Position numbers and translations under genes: made by a program
Shown here: piece after piece, positions 40,101-49,100 of the stretch
How the letters are laid out: every line of letters starts with the position of its first letter
Numbering within the stretch: position 1 is the stretch's first letter
Source: Adiantum capillus-veneris
Lineage: Eukaryota > Streptophyta > Polypodiopsida > Polypodiales > Pteridaceae
Assembly: GCA_014529385.2 (NCBI GenBank)
Contig: CM043971.1
Span: 97,306,485-97,370,484 of the forward strand
Reading direction: 5' to 3'
DNA length: 64,000 bases
The notes under the pieces: model-generated
Seen by the model: only the letters and a program-made list of their open reading frames with translations
Databases searched by the model: none
What the model was told of the DNA's origin: nothing

Positions 40101-43100
40101 AAACATACAGGAAGATAAAGATTGCTCTTGAGAAGACTCGGGCTAAGCAAAAGAAAGCTGTTGATCGTCACCGTCATGAACTTATATTTTCACTTGGTGA
40201 TTGGGTGCTTTTGCGCTTTGAAAAGGCCAGGTTAAAGAAAAGGAAAGGCAAGGAACGCTTGTTTCCTAAGCTCAGTATGCGATATTATGGTCCTTTTCAG
40301 ATTTCAGAAAAGATCAGCGATGTAGCTTACAGATCAAAGCTTCAGAAGGCTGGAAAATACATAATGCTTTTCATGTCAGCCTTCTAAGACCCTTTGTTGG
40401 TGATGTGCCAGAGAATATGCTTGATGAGGAACAACCCGAAGTGGAAGAATTGGATGAAATCCTTGTTCCTGAACAAATATTGGCACATAAAGAAAGAAAG
40501 GTTAGAGGAAAGGTTGCAAGACGCTATTTGGTGAAGTTCAAGAACTATCCATCGTTGGATGCCAAATGGATGGAAGAGTCTGAATTGGTTGATTCACCTC
40601 AGCTATTGCAATTGTATCTTGAAGCCTTTCAGATGGAACCCACAGTGACTTGATGTAGCCTTTTCTCGAGCAAGGCAAGAGCATGGTTCATGATGCTCAA
40701 GAGTAGTTAAGCAATTGTATCTACTCTTTCCATACAGAATTTAGCTAGAGAAGTTTGTGCTTGAGAGTACACTAGAAGACTTCTATGCTTGATATATGTG
40801 TCGTAGCCAGGTTGGTCGGATTGTTTAATCGTCCAACGCTACATTTCCGGAAGCATGTATATCTTGGATTCCCATCATAGAATATGTGTGATATCAAGAG
40901 ATACTGCATGTATTATTGGCATGCAAGCGAGGTCGCTTGCAGTATTTCAAGGGTGGGGTGTGTCACCAGGAGGTACTAGATATTTTTATTTATTTTTATT
41001 TTTACTTGTTTTCCCCGGAACCCTTGAAAAGGTGCAAGTGGACATTGCATGGCCATTGTGAAACGGCTACGGCCGAATAGGTTTCTCATAGCAGGAGTCT
41101 CGATCGGTCAGTCTGGGACTGGTCGGGCCAATTAGCACTGAATTCTGATGAGTATGGAAGCCTGTGTGTGCCAAATGAAGTCTGGGCCACTCGGAAAGTC
41201 ACTTATAACTTTATAAGTCAGTGGGAACTAGAGAATTAACTCAAAAGGGGCAAACTGGACACATGGCGGCTCCAGGCAGTTTTGCCACTTCCAACATGAA
41301 GAGGGGGCGCCCAATTTGAGAGAGGAGGCTGACTTTTTAACACAAGTGACCTACAGTGTGTGTGAGTAGTGGGTGCAGGTTTACAGCTTTAATGGAAAGC
41401 TTGCCTTCTCCTCTGTCTCATATAGCGCGATGATTTGCTCTCGTGCATCTCTCTCTCCCCTTTGGCACATATGGTAATGCCCCACTAGTTGGGCTACTCA
41501 GATGAACATGTACAGTTCTGGGGGTTTATGCACGTTTGCCAAGGCAAGAGCCTTCTGAACAGAAACCGGATTAGCTAATTGCTAATTCCCCACAAGTACG
41601 CACAGTTCCATCGCGAAAGATTGCGAGTTTGGAGAGTTTTCTCGCGTGAAAACTCGTCCAATTCACAGGGGAACTGTCCCATTGTGTGCGGGAGCCCTTG
41701 GGACACGCGTAGGCGTGTTCGCTCCACTAAAAACGATCCAAAACAGCGAATTACAGCCTGCTGTGTTTTTCTGCAGGTTTAGGGTTTCGCACCTAAACTG
41801 CAAGGGAACACCGGGGGAGCCTCGTGAGAGCCTTGGGATGCGTGTACAGGCTTTGAGCACCCGGCAATGAAAAACAAGGAATTACAGCCCGCTGAATTTC
41901 TGTGACAGCTCACCAGAAAGCTTCCAGATAGCGAGGGAATCCGTCCTAGACAGGTGCTTTTGACCTACAGGGGTTTTTGCGCCGTTATGCTGCCAAAATC
42001 AGGTCGAAAACCTGCGTTTTCAGCCCTCGCCAGGTTTGGACAGCTTTGTGAAAGCTTGTGCGAAGTGGTCGGATCGTCTACCTTAATTTGAATAAAGAAA
42101 TACCGAAAGGGGCGCCAGTCTTTGGGGCCTACAGGGTGTCGGTCTCATGTGCGCAGTGACATTCTAGTCGCTGGACGCAATTGTGTTCTCTTCCCTTCTC
42201 AGTGCTCTGTGTAAAGTTAACAGGTAATTGAAATAGTACCGCCCTCTACGTTGTACAGGCCGGTTATAACAGGCTATTTGTTGGCACTTTCTTTGACGAT
42301 ACCGTTGTTTTCTCCAAGAATGAGCAGAACACAGAGATCTTCTGCTTCAGGTCTTTCAGGCATTACGAGATCACAAGTTAGTGATTAATGCAAAGAAAAG
42401 TGAATTTTTCCTACCAGAGATACACTTTTTGGGACACATTGTGTCAGCAGCAGGAGTACAAATGGATCCGGCCAAGATAAAGACTATCCGTGATTGGCCC
42501 GATTTGAAGAATGTCCATGAAGTTAGAAGCTTCTTGGGACTGTGTTCGTACTACAGGCGGTTCATTCGAAAGTTTGCAGAGATTGCTTCCCCTTTGCATA
42601 TCTTGACATAGAAAGGAGTCCCTTTCTCATGGGGACCCACAGAGGTGACTGCCTTTCAGACACTGAAAGAGAAATTGACTACGAGACCAGTTTTGACTTT
42701 GCTAGACTTGCAGAAGTCATTTCAAGTATATTGTGATGCTTGTGGTCGTAGTCTAGGTGCGGTCTTAATGCAAGAAGGCCATGTCATTGCTTACCAGAGC
42801 CGATTATTCTCAAGGCCAGAAATGACAGCAGAGATTTATGAGAAAGAGCTTTTGGCTGTTATCCATGCTCTTACTCAGTGGCAGCATTACCTACTTGGAG
42901 CGGATTTTACTGTCTTTACAGACCATCAGAGTTTGCGCTACTTCTTGTCACAAAAGCAGCTTTCGGAAAAGCAGATGCGGTGGGCGAACATCTTGTCACA
43001 GTTTCACTTCCAGATTGTCCATGTGCAGGGACAGAAGAATGTGGTGGCAGATGCTTTGTCTCGAAAGCCGTTGGTTCTGGCTATTTCCGCGATACATCAT

Positions 43101-46100
43101 AGGAGCTTCGAGGATATGGTCGACCAGTATGCCACAGATACAGATTTTGCAGACGTTTTCACACGGATACGGGATGGGGAGACAGTAGCGCGATATTCCA
43201 TTCAGGATGGCTAGTTGATGAGAAAAACCATGTTGTGCGTTACACAACCGTTGAGGGTAAAGGTTATGACTGAATGCCACTGTCCACCTTTTACGGGTCA
43301 CCACGGCATTGCTACCACCATGAAAGGGGTAGAGAGATACTTCTTTTGGCCGAGACTCAAGAAGGATGTGGAAGAGTTTGTGCGCAGTTGCTTGGTATGC
43401 CAGAAGGTCAAGTTTGACAGGCATAAAGCACAGGGATTGTTACAGCCTTTACCCATACCCACCCGCCCCTGAGAAAGTATTGCAATGGATTTCATTTTGA
43501 TCTCCCGAGAACACAGAGTGGTCACGATGGTATCTGGACTGTTATTGACAGATTTAGCAAACAGGCTCATTTCATTCCAGTGAAGAAAACCGTCAAGCCG
43601 GATCACTTAGCGAGACTGTTTGTGGCCCATATCTTCAGATTACATGGCATGCCTGAGACAATTGTTTCCGACAGAGGACCCAGATTTACGAGTTTGTTTT
43701 GGAAGGCAATTTGGGAGAACATTGGCACACGGTTGCAGTTCTCGTCATCGTTCCACCAGCAGACTAACGGGCAATTTGAGATTGCCAATTCAGTGATTCT
43801 AAATTTATTGAAGTCTTTTATCTCGGATCAGAAGACTCAATGGGACAAGTACTTACCTTTGGTGGAATTTGCCTACAATAACACGATACACTCTTCGACG
43901 AGGAAGGCGCCATTTGAGATTGTTGAAGGTGCTGCGAAGGTTCCACCCTTCCTAAGCACGAAAGATAAGATTTTTGAAGCGGATGAGTATACGTGCGACT
44001 CAGACACGGCTTTTGCCAAAGTCCGCGAGGCTTTGCAGAAATCTCAAGAACGACAGAAAAAGGCAGCGGATCACCATCGTCGCGACTTGAAATTGAAGGA
44101 GGATGATTGGATGCTCTTACGTTTTGAGAAGGCACGCCTGAGAAAGAAAAAGGGAAAGAAGAGGCATTTTCCAAAGCTCAGTATGCGATACTACGGACCT
44201 TTCCAGATCTCTGAAAAGATAAATGATGTCTCCTTCCAAGTGAAACTGCCTGATTCTTGGAGGATTCACAATGCATTTCATGTGAGTCTCTTGAAACCTT
44301 TCAAAGGTGATGTGCCTGATGATGGGGAGCCTGATGAGCAACCCGAAATGGAAGAAAACGAGAAAATCCTTGTTCCTGAACAGATTTTGGCACATAAGGA
44401 TACGAAGATTAAAGGTAAAGTCCGAAGGCGGTTCTTGGTTAAGTTCAAGAACTATCCTACATCGGATGCGAAGTGGATGGAGGAGGAGGACCTAGCAGAT
44501 ACTCCTCAGATTGTGAAACTTTACCTCGATGCTTTTGGTTTAGCATAATCTACTCCAAATGGAACCCAGAATTCAGCTTGGCCGGAGATCTAGTGCAGTG
44601 GGATGCACAAGAGGAGAGTTACTCCGCTCCTTTGTCAACAAATGCCTCGATTTTGATACTAGAGTCACTAATGTCTCTTTGAGCTTCAGGGATACAGAAA
44701 GCTGACAGTATTCTGCTGTATGACTTTATGAAATGAAATTCTTGAATATGATACTGATTTGTTCTTGACTTCTTTTTAAGTGCAGGAACTGATAGACAAA
44801 ATGACTCCAGCATTTTGGTCTACTTGATCTCGAATAGACATGGTTGCAATAGGGGTTAGTCAATCGGACATCGATGAGGTCCCGACTGGATCTAGATGCG
44901 ATTGCTAGCTACATTGCCGATAAATCATGGTCTAAGATCTGAATGAATGTTGAATGTCATGTGATGTCCTATGAAGTCTAGTGATGTCGTGTTGATGTGG
45001 CTGTCGATTGGTACATGTGCTAGATGTGTGTTCCTAGTACGTAGGTACTAACAGTCAGTGTCTGCTAAAACGGTTTATGACCTCTGTCTGTTTTGCAGGC
45101 GTAATCGAGGGAGATTACAATGCTTTCAAGAGAGGGTATGTCACAAAGTGATGACGTGGCTGCCCAATATGATGGCCAGAAACCCTAAAACTGCAAAAAC
45201 CCTAACCCTAACCCTAAGGGCAGTAGGATTGAACCCGGAAAATGCGGAGGCATGATGACGTGGCACCGTACGGCAGAATCCGCTTTTTGCGACGCAATCT
45301 ACGGTAGCCAACGATGCTTTTTGCTTTTTCTACGCAAATTGGAAAGAGAGAGAGAGAGAGAGAAGAAACTCTTTGCTTTAATTTTGAAGCTCAAGAGAGC
45401 TTGTGAGAGAAAGAGCCTTTGCTTTTATATTCAGGCTTTTGACTTTAAGCTTTTGGGGCTCTGCTTTGGCATCCCTTGTAAAATAAATAAGTGGATTGGG
45501 CTCAGAGCATCTGGACGCAGAGTCTGAGAGTGAGACCCAACCACTCTTGTACTTTGAACACTGATTAATACAAAAAGAAATACCAAAAGGGACGCTAGTC
45601 TTTGGGGCCAATATCTCTAGGCACGGAACTCCGCCGGGCCAGTGCAAATCTATTGTGAACTGTGAACTGTTTTGAAGTGGTTATTTGGTGTTGTCGTGAT
45701 TGATTCTTGACTTGCAGTGTCCAAGTCTGTTACATTTTATTTATGGGTGTGAGTTTGTTGTTCGCACAGATCACCACGCACTTAAGTGGCTTCAATCTAT
45801 ACCTAGTGCAGATTGGAGTGATAGGCAAGCACGATGGTCTCAAATTTTTAAACAGTTTGGTGGTATGATTGAGTATATCCCTGGAAAAGCTAACCCTGTT
45901 GCAGATGCTCTTAGTAGAAAAGGTCAAGTTCTCTCTATCGACTCTCATTCTTTTCTTTCTATTCAAGGTGTTAGCTTTGATGATCTAAAAGACAATTGCA
46001 TGGGCTCTAAGTTTGAAAAGCATTGGTTAAATGATGAGGACCAACCAGAGATTGTTGATGAAGCAGAAGTGATGGAGCCCGAGCAGATTCCTTTGCATCG

Positions 46101-49100
46101 ATTCAAGCACGGAAAGAAGAAGCAAGCACGACAATATTTCCTCAAATTCAAGGATCGAGGGACACATGAAGCAGCATGGGTGGACGAGGAATTCTTCACC
46201 GATTACCCAATCCTCATACAAGGAGGCCATGCAGATCGGTACTTGTACCTCACCTTAAGCAGGAGGGGATGTCGCGTGCAAATGGCTCTGTGTGCCACGT
46301 GGACATACTTCATAGACTTCCAGAGCCACTTCTCCCCTTCTTCCTAGATAGAGATGTCTAGAATCCTAGGAGGATTAGTACTGGCAATTTTTGTGAGCCT
46401 ATTCGCAGGACCTACATATCAGAACAAGTCCATTAGATTAGGTTTTCTAGTTTGGAACCCTCTTGCATAAATGGTTTGTATAAGCGTCTTGACATAAGTT
46501 ATTACATTACGGTGGGCATCTAGCATGACGAGCATGTAGTTCTAGGTTAAAGGAATCCAATGAGCCATTATTCCATGCGACAATCATATTCCCGGGTGGG
46601 CGGATGTGCGACAGTTGCACCCAAATTTGGACCCCCTAGACCTATTTTTGATTAATCATTTTTATGATTTATTTGTCCTGGTGGACAGTTGTCCTACCTA
46701 GGCCTTAATAATTACTTAAGGCCCATTTCACACCTATATAAAAAACCATCTGCCAACACTTGGAGCAAGAACGCCAAGATCAGCCAGCGTTTTGCAACAG
46801 GAGCAACCAACGTTTCTGGAATTCAACAACCAGCTTTTTTGGTTTTCAACCCCATCGCCGGCAAATCTCAGCCATACCAGCCAGCGTTTTTGGTTTTCAG
46901 CCCTAGCGCTGCGGCAACAACAGATCAGCCCTGCATTTTTCAGTTTTCAGCCCATCCCTCGCCGGATGTGCAAGAGATCCACAGCGGTTCCCATTGACAG
47001 ATGCGATCCGGTACTTCGGCAGTAAATTGAGCCCTCCCCTCGGTAATTCCCTCACCGAAATTGAGTGCTCTATCACTGTCCTTCATCAACCTCGTCGAGG
47101 TCCTGCGTTTTCAGCCCATCATACTTCTCACATCGGGAGTGCAAACCAGCCCATGGTGGTCATCCGCAATTCCCAAATCAAGAAGGATCCAAGGTGCATC
47201 AAATCAGCCCCAAAGGTGCCTCTTCCCGAAGAGTTACCGCAGTGATTTGTCGTCGTCCAGTCAGCAGAGTCTGCATTGAGGTATTGCATTGTGTATACAT
47301 TCCAATTTACGCAATCTAAAGCAAATACCACATTGGTAACGGTGTGGGGGGCCCTTGAGAGGGTTAGTTGGGACCCCATCGGGTGTCGCTCTTCTCTTCT
47401 CTCTCTTTCTCTCTCCCTCTACACATCTCTATTGCTTTCTCTCAGCCCCTCTCTTCAGGGGAAGTAAAAAGAACAATCATTCAAGCACAAAGCATTCATT
47501 TAAGCAAGGAAAGAAGGAAAGGATTTTGTGGAAGTGTAAAACTAGATCTTCACCATTTCAATTCCGCTGCACCTGACACCAAAATACATCGATCCTCCAC
47601 AAACCTGTCTATGAAGCACGATGACGTCGCGCATAAAGACTTTCAAGCGCATACTAAGCATGCAAGAAAAGATCTTTTATACGGAAGACATGACAGTGAT
47701 CAATCTCCACAATCGGAGAGATGATGCATCTCCACCTTTCAACATAAGTCCCGAACACATAGAGGCAGGCATCTCTCCTATGTAACATATGTGTTGTAAG
47801 CCAGAAAGCATAACATCCCAAAACTGCAAGCAAAATTGTCGAGTCAACTCATCCTCCCCAAAACCAGATGTACTACCTAGGCCAACCACTGCGTCATGCA
47901 TCTCCTGCACAAAGAAGGGGGCTAGTAAAGTGTGGCACATAACCTCTGTAACCACAGGCTGAACATGAGACCAAACCGCTTCTCTGGCATGCAAAATATC
48001 ATCAATCAGCTGATCTACAGTGAACAAATGCTCAAAATAATATAAAGCTATGTCAAGGACCTTATCAGGATCCATGTGCAACCATGCGGCATCTCAGAAT
48101 GCCCTAACAGAAGTCCCCTTGGGACACTCCCGGAAGTGTGCAAAGAAATCCTTATTCAACCTATCCGCTTTGAATGTGACTAAGAGTCTCTCTCGTGTTA
48201 GCTTGGCACACTCCTCGAAACTCCTCAAGCTACCAGTGTATGCAACCCAAATGGTCCTGTAACGTTCCTTGCAGAACAAGTCTCAGTGCCTCTCTACAAT
48301 TGTCTGTCTGCAAGTTTGGGAAGAGGCAGTGATGCATGTAGCTAGATGGGATGCGGGATCTAAAAAACGATTGCATGTCCAAACATCATAAATCATCAGA
48401 GACAATGAAGCATCCTCAAACACCAAGTCAAGTATGCCCAATCCTTGTCTAGGCATAGAGGACGTCTCGATCTCAAATGCAAAGAAATTAGGGCATGATC
48501 AAAGAGCACTGTGGATCAGAGAGCATTGTAGCAAGCCAAATCGTAACTGTCCCACCATGAGATGGTGCTCACGCACCAATCTAAAATCTATCTAGTCGCT
48601 CTAGCAAACGACCTGACTACCTTATGAAACCCCACAAAAACTTCAAAGACTCTGGAGTGCGAGTCAAAGCATGCCATGCAAGCATCTCTCTCGCATGGTG
48701 CTACAAATGGGAGAGGAGGAGGCTGAACGGCTTACCAGTCCTCAGGGGTCTCTATATTCTTGAAATCACCTCCAACAATCCACAAATCCACAATAGGCAA
48801 TACATTCACAATTTGATACCAAAACTCAGTTCTTTCCTGAGCTGAAGTGGGGGCATAGATACGCATCGCACCAACTAGAGACTCATCCATCTCTAGAGTG
48901 ATCCACATCGCTCTACCATGTACCAATGCACCATGGTCTTGCACACAATGATGCCGCACCCACAGAAATATATACACCACTGCTAGAGTCTTGCTGGTCA
49001 ATCGCAGTTGCCCAAATGTGTGAGAATCCCCAGGTACCAACTTGCCACATCTATGGTAATTACATGGATTGTGCTCCTGCACAAGAAGTATATCCACATC

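Larger units (their letters stand above)
34242..42268 (+). mobile_element. Ty3/gypsy chromovirus B, complete ends, nested in A
   Basis: An 8.0 kb element with LTRs of 1340 and 1308 bp (TGTCACCAGG to GGTTATA), primer-site position at 35582, gag, protease, RT, RNase H, integrase, chromodomain and a polypurine tract before the 3' LTR. Target duplication is ACAGG. It is the least decayed element here: it has two in-frame stops (35848 and 39233) and about three frameshifts. It interrupts the RT of A between FREHR and FVGTFFDD. Confidence 0.93.
30860..45734 (+). mobile_element. Ty3/gypsy chromovirus A, both LTRs, split by element B
   Basis: The element is bounded by LTRs starting TGTCACAAAGTGATG and ending CTGTTACA, with target duplication TTTTA on both sides. 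Removing element B and one copy of its duplication leaves about 6.8 kb with gag, protease, RT, RNase H, integrase and chromodomain. Numerous stops (32415, 32766, 33849, 42610, 43212, 43470) and shifts mean it is inactive. It sits inside the RNase H of element C. Confidence 0.93.
24961..47300 (+). mobile_element. Ty3/gypsy element C, old, split by three insertions
   Basis: Coding pieces in order on the plus strand are gag knuckle (24961-25476), protease (25490-25792), RT (28567-29220), RT end and RNase H start (30385-30854), RNase H end and chromodomain (45740-46230), polypurine tract (46257-46269) and a 3' LTR from 46270. The sequence is interrupted at 25793-28527, 29221-30381 and 30860-45739. 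RNase H text continues across the last interruption (KHWKHF / [13 protein letters not shown]), and TTTTA is duplicated there. The 5' LTR was not found. The 3' end of the LTR is approximate. Confidence 0.82.

Noticed and set aside
45199-45219. CCCTAA repeats as a true interstitial telomere
   Set aside because: Only about three units, not the usual plant seven-base unit, and present in both LTRs of element A.
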